Source of the DNA: Paenibacillus ehimensis NBRC 15659
Lineage (GTDB): Bacteria > Bacillota > Bacilli > Paenibacillales > NBRC-103111
Assembly: GCF_004000785.1 (NCBI RefSeq)
Contig: NZ_BILX01000028.1
Location: 1 to 64,000, forward strand
Direction: 5' to 3'
DNA: 64,000 nucleotides
Each line of letters opens with the position of its first letter. Position 1 is the first letter of the stretch. Shown in pieces: positions 34,087 to 44,000 of the stretch. Made by a program: the position numbers and the translations under genes. The notes beneath the pieces were generated by a model. The model was not told where the DNA came from. It did not search any database and worked only from the letters and a program-made list of their open reading frames with translations.

Positions 34087-34953
34087 TTGGAACGGTTATA
34101 TACGGAACGGTTGGATATTGCCTACGGGGAACGGTCTATTGTGCAAAATTTGAATATCAGCATTCCCTCGGGACAAATTACGGCGCTGGTCGGCGCGAAC
34201 GGATCGGGTAAATCGACGATCCTGAAAGCGATGGCCCGCATGATGAAGCCGAAGCAGGGCAGCGTCTTCCTGGACGGCAAGTCGATCCATCAGCAATCGA
34301 CCAAAGAAGTGGCCAAGCAGCTCGCCATTTTGCCGCAAAATCCGACGGCCCCGGACGGATTGACCGTCTCCGAACTCGTCACCTACGGCCGCTTCCCTCA
34401 TCAGAAAGGATTCGGCTCTCTGACCAAGGAGGATCGCGAGATCGTACGCTGGTCGATTGCCATGACAGGAATGGAGGAATTTCACGACCGTCCCGTCGAC
34501 CAATTGTCCGGCGGACAGCGTCAGCGCGCCTGGATTGCCATGGCGCTTGCGCAAGGAACCGACATTCTGTTCCTTGACGAGCCGACAACGTTCCTCGACA
34601 TGGCTCATCAGCTTGAAGTGCTCAAGCTGCTGGAAAAACTAAACCTCGAAGAGCGGCGCACCATCGTTATGGTCGTTCACGATTTGAACCATGCGACCCG
34701 TTACGCGCACCATATGGTGGCGATTAAACGCGGGACGGTAGCGGCGGTAGGCAGCCCGGCGGAAGTCATGACACCGGAGATGCTGCAGAACGTCTTCGGG
34801 ATCGAAGCGGACATTGTGCCGGACCCCCGCACCGGCGTTCCGCTGTGCATTCCGTACGAGCTGGCGGGCCACAGCCGGCCGGTTCAGGTCGCTGCCGCCT
34901 CCCCCGTCTCCAGACGCTCCGAAGCGCGGGAGCTTGTTGCGGCTGCCAAGTAG
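34087..34953 (+). CDS. Iron-siderophore ABC transporter ATP-binding protein (FecE/FhuC type), orphan
   Basis: This 288-residue ATPase starts at TTG 34087, 8 bases after AAGGGAG, giving [15 protein letters not shown]. Walker A is [13 protein letters not shown], signature [17 protein letters not shown], Walker [14 protein letters not shown], and H-loop [12 protein letters not shown]. This pattern is the FecE/FhuC siderophore group. No permease or binding protein gene adjoins it, and a terminator follows. It therefore may be a shared ATPase for several siderophore importers, like YusV in B. subtilis. The Fur box upstream supports iron regulation. Confidence 0.9.
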   Translation: MERLYTERLDIAYGERSIVQNLNISIPSGQITALVGANGSGKSTILKAMARMMKPKQGSVFLDGKSIHQQSTKEVAKQLAILPQNPTAPDGLTVSELVTYGRFPHQKGFGSLTKEDREIVRWSIAMTGMEEFHDRPVDQLSGGQRQRAWIAMALAQGTDILFLDEPTTFLDMAHQLEVLKLLEKLNLEERRTIVMVVHDLNHATRYAHHMVAIKRGTVAAVGSPAEVMTPEMLQNVFGIEADIVPDPRTGVPLCIPYELAGHSRPVQVAAASPVSRRSEARELVAAAK

Positions 34954-34988
34954 AACGGGACGCTTGTTTGCGGTATCATACGATTTTC

Positions 34989-35018
34989 GGGACTCCTTGC
35001 GTTGAGGGGTCCTTTTTT
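34989..35018 (+). terminator. Terminator of the iron-type ATPase gene
   Basis: GGACTCC pairs with GGGGTCC (one G-T) followed by TTTTTT. Confidence 0.8.
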
Positions 35019-35125
35019 CGTTGCTGGCTGCCATAAGAAAGAAACATTTTCCGTAGATTTTTCGTTTAATTAAATATCACAGGCGTTCGGAACGAATCTA
35101 TACCCGATCGAAGGAGGGAACGCGA

Positions 35126-35779
35126 ATGAACAGGCGCCGACAGCTTGCTATCGCTTTGATGCTCATCACGAGCACCATCATTTTGAATTGGTCCTATCCA
35201 AGTACCACGGCGCTCGGCGAGCAGCTTTTTCAATGGCTCGGGCTCCCCATATGGTCGCAAGGCACCAGCGGCTTGAACTACGTTGGCATCACCTCAATGC
35301 TGCTGCTGTTAGCCGGTCTGTTTACGCTTAGAACCTCACTGCAGCGCCACGCCAGAAAGATTACCCTGCTTGCTTTAATTTTATCCTTTTGGCTGCCCTC
35401 CCAACTGGTCTTAGCTTACCAAACCGTATGGGCCAAAGGGATCTATGCCTTGGAATTCGTCAAGAGCGAAAGCAGCTGCCATTTCAGTAAAAAAGAAGAT
35501 CAGGTCACCGGTACCTGCTCGTTGACCTTTATTAACCATAGCGCTCAAGATATCAACTTCACTGCTTCCATCCGCAATCAGCAGCGGTATCTCGTCGGCT
35601 CGTTCTTGGAATCGCTTGACATTCTCGGGGATCAAACCTTGACCATGCCTTCCAAGGAAAAGAAGACGATCGACGTAGCTTTCAGCAAAATGGCATCCGA
35701 TCCCCGCATTCCTGCCAATGGGGCGTTCTCCGTCATGCAGTTGGCAGTGAAGAGCGGCGAACAAGAAAGAGATTTATAG
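35126..35779 (+). CDS. Unknown membrane protein
   Basis: This 217-residue protein has spans at about 8-25, 54-72 and 80-100, then a soluble domain of about 110 residues containing two Cys (SSCHFSKKEDQVTGTCSLTF) that could form a disulfide outside the cell, with a beta-rich, Ig-like pattern. GGAGGGAACGCG precedes the ATG. It is monocistronic with a terminator 25 bases after the stop. I do not recognise the family. Confidence 0.7.
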   Translation: MNRRRQLAIALMLITSTIILNWSYPSTTALGEQLFQWLGLPIWSQGTSGLNYVGITSMLLLLAGLFTLRTSLQRHARKITLLALILSFWLPSQLVLAYQTVWAKGIYALEFVKSESSCHFSKKEDQVTGTCSLTFINHSAQDINFTASIRNQQRYLVGSFLESLDILGDQTLTMPSKEKKTIDVAFSKMASDPRIPANGAFSVMQLAVKSGEQERDL

Positions 35780-35803
35780 GCGTTTCGGCCCGCCGGATGC
35801 CAA

Positions 35804-35847
35804 AAAGCCGCATCGCCCCTGCTGCCAGGGGGTGCGGCTTTGTTTTT
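35804..35847 (+). terminator. Terminator after the unknown membrane protein
   Basis: AAGCCGCA pairs with TGCGGCTT with inner CCCCT/AGGGG, then TGTTTTT. Confidence 0.85.
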
Positions 35848-35917
35848 ACTGTAGATGATGCCTGGTTTAAGGCAGTCCTGTAATCCGGTCTGCAGGCTGC
35901 TCTACCGCCGCCTCGGC

Positions 35918-36412
35918 TTAGCGATTGTCGACCTTCTCCGGATACAGATCATGATTCAGCAGACGGTGCTCGGCCATCTGTTCGTATTTTGTCCCCGGAC
36001 GCCCGTAGTTGCAGTAAGGATCGATGGAAATGCCTCCGCGCGGAGTAAATTTCCCCCACACTTCAATGTACTTGGGGTCCATTAACTTTATCAAATCGTT
36101 CATAATGATGTTCATGCAATCCTCGTGGAAATCGCCATGATTGCGGAAGCTGAACAAATACAGCTTGAGCGACTTGCTCTCGACCATTTTAAGGTCCGGG
36201 ATGTAGCTGATATAGATTGTCGCGAAGTCCGGCTGGCCGGTAATCGGGCACAGGCTTGTAAATTCGGGACAATTGAATTTGACAAAATAATCGCGGTACG
36301 GATGCTTGTTATCGAACGATTCGAGCATCTCCGGCGCGTAGTTCGTCGGATATTTTGTTTGCTGGTTGCCGAGCAGCGTCAAGTCGAGCTCGCCTTCTTT
36401 TCTTCCTGCCAT
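35918..36412 (-). CDS. queF: NADPH-dependent preQ0 reductase
   Basis: This 164-residue unimodular QueF reduces 7-cyano-7-deazaguanine (preQ0) to preQ1 in queuosine synthesis. The nucleophilic Cys is in [14 protein letters not shown] (C55, with D62), the NADPH/QueF motif is [16 protein letters not shown] at about 78-93, and FHEDC follows. The length is normal. It stands alone; the other que genes are not in the window. It has its own promoter at 36447-36475, and I find no preQ1 riboswitch in its short leader. Confidence 0.96.
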   Translation of the reverse strand: MAGRKEGELDLTLLGNQQTKYPTNYAPEMLESFDNKHPYRDYFVKFNCPEFTSLCPITGQPDFATIYISYIPDLKMVESKSLKLYLFSFRNHGDFHEDCMNIIMNDLIKLMDPKYIEVWGKFTPRGGISIDPYCNYGRPGTKYEQMAEHRLLNHDLYPEKVDNR

Positions 36413-36446
36413 GGTGTAATTGGCTCCTTTCTCTTCCTAAACCTTT

Positions 36447-36475
36447 ATTATAGCTGATCTATGAGCTAAAGGTAA
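36447..36475 (-). promoter_or_regulatory. Promoter of queF
   Basis: Minus strand TTACCT, 17 bases, TATAAT. The leader would be under 30 bases. Confidence 0.6.
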
Positions 36476-36691
36476 GATTTTGTAAGAAAAAGGAAGGGGT
36501 CGATCCACTGCACGGTCGTCCGTTCAATCCTTCCCCCGCCCTCTTCCACGACTCGGCGGTTGTTCTCCTTCAGAGCTTTGATCTAGAAGGGCCGGTCACT
36601 CCTGTTGTTCAAAAAGCCACATTCCGTCATCGTTCTGCACCCGTTTATTCACGTTTTTTCGAAAGCTAGAAATTACGACAAAAATTTGCAA

Positions 36692-36727
36692 AACCTCTTG
36701 AAGGTTTCGGAATAAGATGGTAATATA
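36692..36727 (+). promoter_or_regulatory. Promoter with palindromic operator over the -35 box
   Basis: TTGAAG at 36699-36704, 17 bases, TAATAT at 36722-36727. AAACCT-CTTGA-AGGTTT at 36692-36708 is a perfect 6-5-6 palindrome covering the -35. Confidence 0.6.
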
Positions 36728-36748
36728 ACAACGAATGATGAGCGGAAG

Positions 36749-36789
36749 AACCGCCTTATCCATGCTTTAGTGGGTAGGGCGGTTTTTGT
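36749..36789 (+). terminator. Early terminator or attenuator in the surface-locus leader
   Basis: AACCGCC/GGCGGTT encloses a second stem TATCCA/TGGGTA, followed by TTTTTGTGTTTTT. It starts about 15 bases after the expected transcription start, so most transcripts from that promoter should stop here unless it is relieved. Confidence 0.75.
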
Positions 36790-36901
36790 GTTTTTGGAGC
36801 AAGAAAAATCTGTAAATTAAGCACGGTCATGGTACAATGGACCTAGTCCTTTTGGATCTGGAAATACATAACTTCGAATTCACTCGAAAGGAAGATGTTT
36901 G

Positions 36902-38041
36902 ATGAAGCGAATTGTCCCCCTGGTCGTATCCATGATGTTAATGAGCGCCTGCAGTCCCAATGCTCATACGCTGGTTGCCGCAGAGCAGCCGAACTCGGCC
37001 GTGGAGCCAAAAGCAGGCGTGTCTTTAAACGATATTTCCGGGCATTGGGCGGAATCCGATATTAAGGCGATTGTGGCAGCCGGATACGTTGACGGTTATC
37101 CGGACGGATCGTTCAAACCGGACCACACCGTTACGAGGGCCGAATTTATCACCATGACGGCCAAAGCAGCCGGATTGAAGCCGGTGCCTGCTGGCGGTAA
37201 CAAGGAATGGTATGCTCCTTATGTCGCAGCGCTCGTGGAAGCCGGAATCCACCAATACAAGGACTTTTCTTCCGGTGACTGGAATACGCCTATTACCCGG
37301 CTGGAAATGGCCCGCCTCGCCGTCCGGGCATCGGACAAATCGCTGCAGTCGCCTGAGGATAGCACCGACGCGAAAAAATTTATGTTTTTGGCCACGCAGA
37401 AGGGATTGATCACGGGTCTGGCCGGCGGCGAGCTTGGAAAAGAAGAATCGGCCACGCGAGCGCAATCCGTGAAGATCATTCAGCGGATTTTGGATGTGAG
37501 CCAGGGCAAGAAGCTTGAAATAGACAAGCGTGCGGCGAGCTATGCGGAAGTGGAGTTGACGGGAAGTAACGTGCAGACGATGTGGGGAAGCCATGTGGTT
37601 GAGCTGCCTTATAAGATGCCGTTGCGGAATACGAAAGCTACCGTGACGATCAGGCAAATTTTGATCATTGACTTGAAGGAAAATGACGGGGCCTATAGGA
37701 CAATGTTTAATGGTGAACTAAGGAAAGTTGATGGTAAACCAATTGGCGATGAATATTTGGTTGCTTTGAAAATAGATCTAAAAAACGAAACGGGGGGCCC
37801 ACTTGATTACTCATTGTGGGGGCAATTATCTCCTGATTTAGAGGCTACACAAGTAAATATGCTTGATAAGAATCAGGAAGTAGATGATAGATTTTTGATA
37901 CCCAAAATGAACTCTGAAGGGTGGTACCTTTTGTTAACGCCAAGAAAAGAAGCTGAGAAAGATATAAAAAAGTATGATTTTGTATATCTTAGATTACTTG
38001 AAAATAATGGGACTTCTATTGAACTGGGAAAAAAAAGATAG
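36902..38041 (+). CDS. SLH-domain lipoprotein
   Basis: This 379-residue protein starts at ATG 36902 (KRIVPLVVSMMLMSAC), a lipoprotein signal with Cys at about 17. Three SLH repeats follow: about 43-95 (DISGHWAESDIKAIVAAGYVDGYPDGSF), 100-155 (weaker) and 158-205 (THAT pattern lost, ATRAQS retained). The rest, about 210-379, is beta-rich and unfamiliar. The DNA of this last part, from about 37670, is markedly AT-richer than the SLH part. It is followed after 18 bases by the giant protein gene, so the two are probably one operon and a surface pair. Confidence 0.85.
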   Translation: MKRIVPLVVSMMLMSACSPNAHTLVAAEQPNSAVEPKAGVSLNDISGHWAESDIKAIVAAGYVDGYPDGSFKPDHTVTRAEFITMTAKAAGLKPVPAGGNKEWYAPYVAALVEAGIHQYKDFSSGDWNTPITRLEMARLAVRASDKSLQSPEDSTDAKKFMFLATQKGLITGLAGGELGKEESATRAQSVKIIQRILDVSQGKKLEIDKRAASYAEVELTGSNVQTMWGSHVVELPYKMPLRNTKATVTIRQILIIDLKENDGAYRTMFNGELRKVDGKPIGDEYLVALKIDLKNETGGPLDYSLWGQLSPDLEATQVNMLDKNQEVDDRFLIPKMNSEGWYLLLTPRKEAEKDIKKYDFVYLRLLENNGTSIELGKKR

Positions 38042-38059
38042 AAGAGGAGGAAGGCTGCT

Positions 38060-41000
38060 ATGTTTACAAAAAGCAATTGGAAAAAAATTATTGTAGCAGC
38101 CTTAATCTTCATGTTAGCTTTCTCAGTATTCGTGTTTCTACGGCCGGATTACATCATGGCTGCGATAAATTTTAAAACGTTCGAGCCAACATCTACCCTG
38201 ACGAATTATTCAATGCCCTTGAACTCAGGTACACAAAAAGTAGAACGTGTCGATGTGTACATGAAGGACTCTAAAGGTGTGGAAAGAAAGATTGATGTAA
38301 ATAAGTACGAAGTAGTCACCGATCAAATCGTATTCAAAAATTTAACAGATGGCATCCCTGTTCCATTGTATGGAAGACAGTATGCAAACCCTGGACACAT
38401 CATATGGCGTGATCCAAGTGGGAAGTATTGGGATACCGAAGGAGAAAGAACGAAGCATTACCAATTTGAGGGAAGTTGTATTAGTTCCCCGGATCCAGTT
38501 CCTTCTCCTTGCCCTGGTTTGTTCCCTAATGATGCAACAATCTATCCTCCCGATGGCAAGAGTTTCCCAGGGGAATACGCTGTCTTTGATGAACCTGATT
38601 TAAGGAAATATGACGGGTCGGCAGTAACTACAGCATATCAAGTCCCCCCACCAACGGAATTCTTTTTTGATGAAGAGAGAAGAGAACCTATAAATTTTGA
38701 TCGAATAGAACCTAATAGTATTACAATTAGAAATGCAATTGCTAAGTCAGAAGGATTGCTAGTTGAGGAATTTGGAAGAAAGGTGGACGGTTTTGGGTAC
38801 TTAAAAGTATCGAAGCCTTTTACCTCGTCATACAATCGGTTAAATATGGATTATCTCTTTTGGCCAGAAGGTACTCCAACCTACAACAAGTATCAACAAG
38901 GACGAAATTACGTGATGGGTGCTGATACATATTGGACCGCCACGACCTACAAATTCGAAGGCCGCATTGAAGTGTTCTACAAAGCGCCTACCTTTCCCGA
39001 CCTGATCCCTATCGATCTCAAGTCGAACGGACCGGTGAAGATCGGCGAACCGACGACGTTCACCTACACATTCCGTAACGTCGGAGAGCCGGTCAAAAAC
39101 AAAACCTTCTCGATCCTGATCCAGAACCGTTCCAACGGCCAAACGATTCACAAGGCGTCGTTTACGAACGCCGAGCAGAACGTGGATATTACCGGCACGT
39201 TTCAGTATACGGTGACGGACCCGGGGAAGCTATTGACCGGATTTTATGTCGATTCGGACAATACAATCGATGAAGGTACGACAGGCGGGGAAGACAATAA
39301 CTATAAGCCGTTTGATTTTCCGGTCGATATCGGCATCGACGGTGACTTTCGAATTAGGCCCGGACCGACGATCAAAATCCGGGACAACTTCGAACTGGAG
39401 CCTGTTGATTTTAAAATCCCGAAAGGCTGTACCTATTTCGGTCATCAATACCGGTTCAACTATAACGGCCAGACATGGTCGACGAATCGGGTGAAAGGGC
39501 AATCGCAGAACAGCGCATTCCCCTATCCGAATGGGAGACCGTTTTATTTTGGAGAAGGGAGCAACTACATAAGTCTGAAAATTCAAACTTCTTGTGGCGA
39601 AACGGACTGGATTAAGGAAAAACCGTTAACGGTTCTCCCCGATCCGAACAATAAACCGCCCTATTTTCAGGCAGGTTGGTTTTACGATCAAGATCGGAAC
39701 GGGATCTATCCGCCGGAATATTTTTTGGTAGGCGATATGGTCAACGTCCGCGTTATTCACAACCAGTACACGAATCCAAAGTCGCCATCGGACCCGGACA
39801 ACGATCCGATCCAGTGGAAATGGGATTTTGATTCCGGTTCGCACCCTTGGGTTCAAAAGTTAGCGAAGCAGCTGCACGAAGATTGGGGCAAGACGCTCGA
39901 CGCCGAAGGCTATTACCACATCAAAGCGGATACGCCGGGAACTTTCTCCGTGAAAGTTACGGCGGATGACGGGCGCGGCGGGATGCGAACTGAAAACGTA
40001 CCCTTGACTGTGATGGAACCGAATCCGATCCCGGTCTGCACCGCGCCAGCGGAGATTAAGGAAAATCGTCCGATCCCTGCCGGAGCGATCCACGCGAATA
40101 AAAGCTGGAGCCCGGCGAGACGTTCCATTGATCACTCGAAGGACTTGTGGGTTAACAAGCTTGATAAGTACTATAACGGCACCTTGCAGGACGTTACCGC
40201 GACCGTTACGCTGGCAAAAGTCGTGGACAGCACGGGCATGGAATCGACCGGCTACAGCACGTGCAGCATTACGGTGCACCCGGACTTGCCTCCGATAGGC
40301 AAAATCGTCGTGCCGCCGCTCGGTATCCGGAATCAGCCCATCACCATCAGGAACCAATCGTACTCGCCGGACGGCGATCAGATCGTTTCCGTCAAATGGC
40401 GTTTCAAATACGACGCTGCAAACAACGGTTTTCAGGACGATCCGTGGTTGGATATCCTAGGGACAGACAACAGAGTCGTATCCTTTGATAACAACACGCT
40501 TGTATTTAAGACTGACATGGTCGGTAAATACCTGTTCGATGTTCAAGTGACGGAGGACTACGGGAAAAGCGCCCTGGCATCCGATACGCAACCGGAAGCG
40601 CCGCGTACGATGGATATCGTCAACAATGCGCCGCACGTTTCCTTTGCCATCGAAGGGCAAAACGATCAACCGGGTATGAATCCGCCTATTGTGTTTAACG
40701 CCAATACAATTGTAAATACGTGGACTCTGTTCGATACGAACACAAATAACCGGATCAACAACTATGTTTACCGGTGGGCTGCCGAAGGTAACGCCGTCCT
40801 GCGTGCGGGCTTGGGAAGAGAAACGGAGCGTCAGGAAAGCATCATCAAGCGAGATAGCCCGCCACAGGGACCTACCAACGTTTTCGGAACGTTCTTATGG
40901 CCGGACCTCGGTTTCGGCGCAAACTTTGTCAGCGCGTATAAAGGTACGGTTTACCAGTGGGTGAACGGCAGACCCACGCTGACCAGTACACCCGTCTTAG

Positions 41001-44000
41001 TCCCATCAACGATATGGGATCCAGATGCAAGGACGTATGTGGACGGGTATGCTCCGGCGAAGTTCAATTCGATCGTACGTACGAACAAAACATATCTTTA
41101 TTTTGACGAGGGCTCGAAGCTGTATGCCTTTAATAAAAAGAAGCTGCCGCAGTACAGCAGAAAATGGAACAATTCCGCTAACAACCTGTTTCATCTATGG
41201 GATCGGGACCCGTATGATTTTATCCTCGCGCCGGACAAGTATACCGTCGCCGTACCGTTCCGGGATTCTCCGAATGGGCCGACCTATACGAAAGAAGTAT
41301 ACTTGGAGAGCGAGTATCAAGGTTCTGTGAAGTATGAGGTCGCAGGCGGAATCATCTACAAGGTTTCGAACATCAAAATGTATGACTATTTCACCACTTG
41401 CCGTAACGATGATGGTTCGAGAAGCTGGACGTGCGGCGTCGGCAAGGCCAACAACTCCTTTATGATCGAGGCATACGATGCGTATACCGGTAAGCTGCTT
41501 TCGAGTAATAAAGATAACCCGCTTAAGAGCGGCTGGGAAGTGCTTGGGATGTCGGTTGATGAAAAGGAATATACGGGGCGGAAGACATTCTCGCTATTAA
41601 CCAAGGGCGAAAGCCTGGTCATCGTATACCAAAGAGGCTTTGATCAGCCGCGCGAGATTGGATTCGTCGAGATTAATCCGCAGCTCCAGGAAGTCAGAAG
41701 AGGCGGGCAATCGTTCCCGGACAGCACGATTAAATATCAAAGAAAATATTATAATACGATGCTGGGGCGCCCGGTTCCCGAACAGTATCCGGAAACCTAC
41801 CAATGCAGATACAGCGATCTAAACGGGTTATGGAAAGGGCCTGACGGGGAGTTTTACACCTACATCAAGCGTTCCTGCGACCGGGACGACGGCTACATCA
41901 AAATCGACAGAAGGTATAACGAAGATGCTCCGATCGGCGTTTATCTGCTGCGCATCAATAAGGACTTGAGCATGGGATGGACCGCCAGGTTGGCGGGCAT
42001 GGACTGGTCGTATCCTTCTAACACATCAATGGGAGGGGAAATGCTTTACAACAATTTTACGGCGTTGATCGTGAATCCATATCATCGGACCTTACTGGCC
42101 CGGAGTCATACCAATATGGATCTTATGAATGGCCGTGGCGCCCATCACGAATATGGACAATATGTCAGTATGGACACAGGTGCGGTATCGGACGGACCTT
42201 ATCCATCCAACTATCCGTACACGGTTGGCGTAACACCTGGGGGCGGATTCGATGGTGGAGGCGGAGGCTGCTCCTGGGCGACGGATGGAAAATGCAGCCG
42301 TTTCAATGTTCATGAGGGCGAATTATTGAATGAAGCGTCGAACGAACAAGAGCGGGGAGACAATTACTTAGGCGGATTTTATGTAGGGGACGGCCTGTTT
42401 TTGGGAATGTACAATACGGTGAAAAGACAAACGGGCAATGGCTATTATTTCACGGAAACGGATAAGTATATGTACCTCGAAAGCGGTCCATTGGATCAAG
42501 ACCCGGTATTGCGGAAAGGGTTTGTTCTCGGCCAGTTTGTTTCGCCGGACAGCTATCGTGATACGGACATTACGTTCCGAATGAAAATGACAAGTCCGAG
42601 CGAGGATACGAGTCTCAGCGGTTTTTCGTTCCGAATGCTCGACCCGACCAACCGGTACAGTCTGGAAACGGACGGCTCGACACTGTATTTAAGCCGTTAC
42701 GTCGGCGGCAGCCGAACCGTGCTTCGCAGCCAGGCATGGCCGTTCGATAACACGGACAATTTGTTCAAGATCAGCCTGTCAGGCGATACGATTCAAGTAT
42801 TCATGAACGGCGTGCCGGTGTTTGAGGTACAGGACGCGACGTTCACCGATGGAAAAATGGGGCCTTTCACGGACAAATCGTTTGTCACGTTCACGGCCAT
42901 TTCCGTCAAACAGAACCAAGATAGCCGGGATTGGATGTCCGACTACGCCATTTGGGAGAACGGATCGGCTTCGGCCAACGTCCGGTATAAAAATATTTTG
43001 TTCGAAGATCCGGAATACGATCCGATGGCCGGCAACTTCCGCTGGGGAGTTACGCATACGCCGAAGTTCCTAAATAATCAGGGGCTGTCGGCACTAAACG
43101 GGAAGACGTTCGAGGCTCCGCAGCAAACCTTTGACGCGGTCGGGGTATATTTGCTCACGCTACGGGCGCAAGACGATCCGAACCGGAACTATTTATGGGC
43201 GAGCATGGTATTCGATCAGTATCGCAAATGGTCCAATACGTTCCAGAAAAAATTGACGGTTCACCGCAGGCCAATCGCACAGTTCACGCTCTCGGAGAAC
43301 GGGGACGGTACGGTCGTCTGGAATGATACGTCCTACGATCCGGACCGGTTCGATCCGAATCGGGCGGCTTGGGACCCGGCACGCTGCAGCGCGTCCGATG
43401 TGACGGGCTACGATTATTGCCGCATGCGCGGGATCGTTTCCCGGGAGTACGGCTACGTTGACCCCGACGGTAATTTTGTCGCCGAAAAGCTGACGAGGCC
43501 GAAAAAGCCTGGACTTTATACCGCGTATTTACAGGTCATCGATGAGTACGGGGCAAAGTCTTACCCTGCTACCGCTTCGATCCAGCTCAAAGGCAACGTC
43601 CCTGAAATTCCAAAACCGACGGTCCAGCTAACGTATCCGATCGGAACGCGGGATAATCCGACACTGGAACACGGAACGAGACCGACGATCCATTGGAGGC
43701 AGGATGACCCGGCGGGCCATTCGTTTACGGGGTACGAGGTTCAAATCATGGATTCGTATGGAAGTCTCGTCATCAGCAGCGGGGAAACAAGCCAGAATGC
43801 GCCGCCGCATAGTACGGCATCGTGGCAGGTGACGACGGATTTGATCCGTGGCGAGCTGTATCAAGTTCGGGTGCGTGCGCAAAATCCATACTATTGGACG
43901 GAATGGTCCAATATCGGATGGATCGTCATCAATTCGGCGCCAAAGGTTGTCATTACGCATCCGAACGGACCCGACGCCTATAACCCGACGCTTATTCTGG

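Larger units (their letters stand above)
36476..36901 (+). other. Long regulatory gap before the surface locus
   Basis: About 425 bases without a protein gene. It holds a strong promoter (36699-36727) with an operator-like palindrome, a terminator (36749-36789) only about 20 bases after the start of transcription, and a second extended -10 box TGGTACAAT at 36830-36838. AAAGGAAG at about 36888 is the ribosome site of the next gene. Bases 36476-36690 show nothing I can name. Confidence 0.55.

Noticed and set aside
36413-36480. preQ1 riboswitch before queF
   Set aside because: The promoter leaves a leader of under 30 bases, and no preQ1 aptamer pattern is seen.
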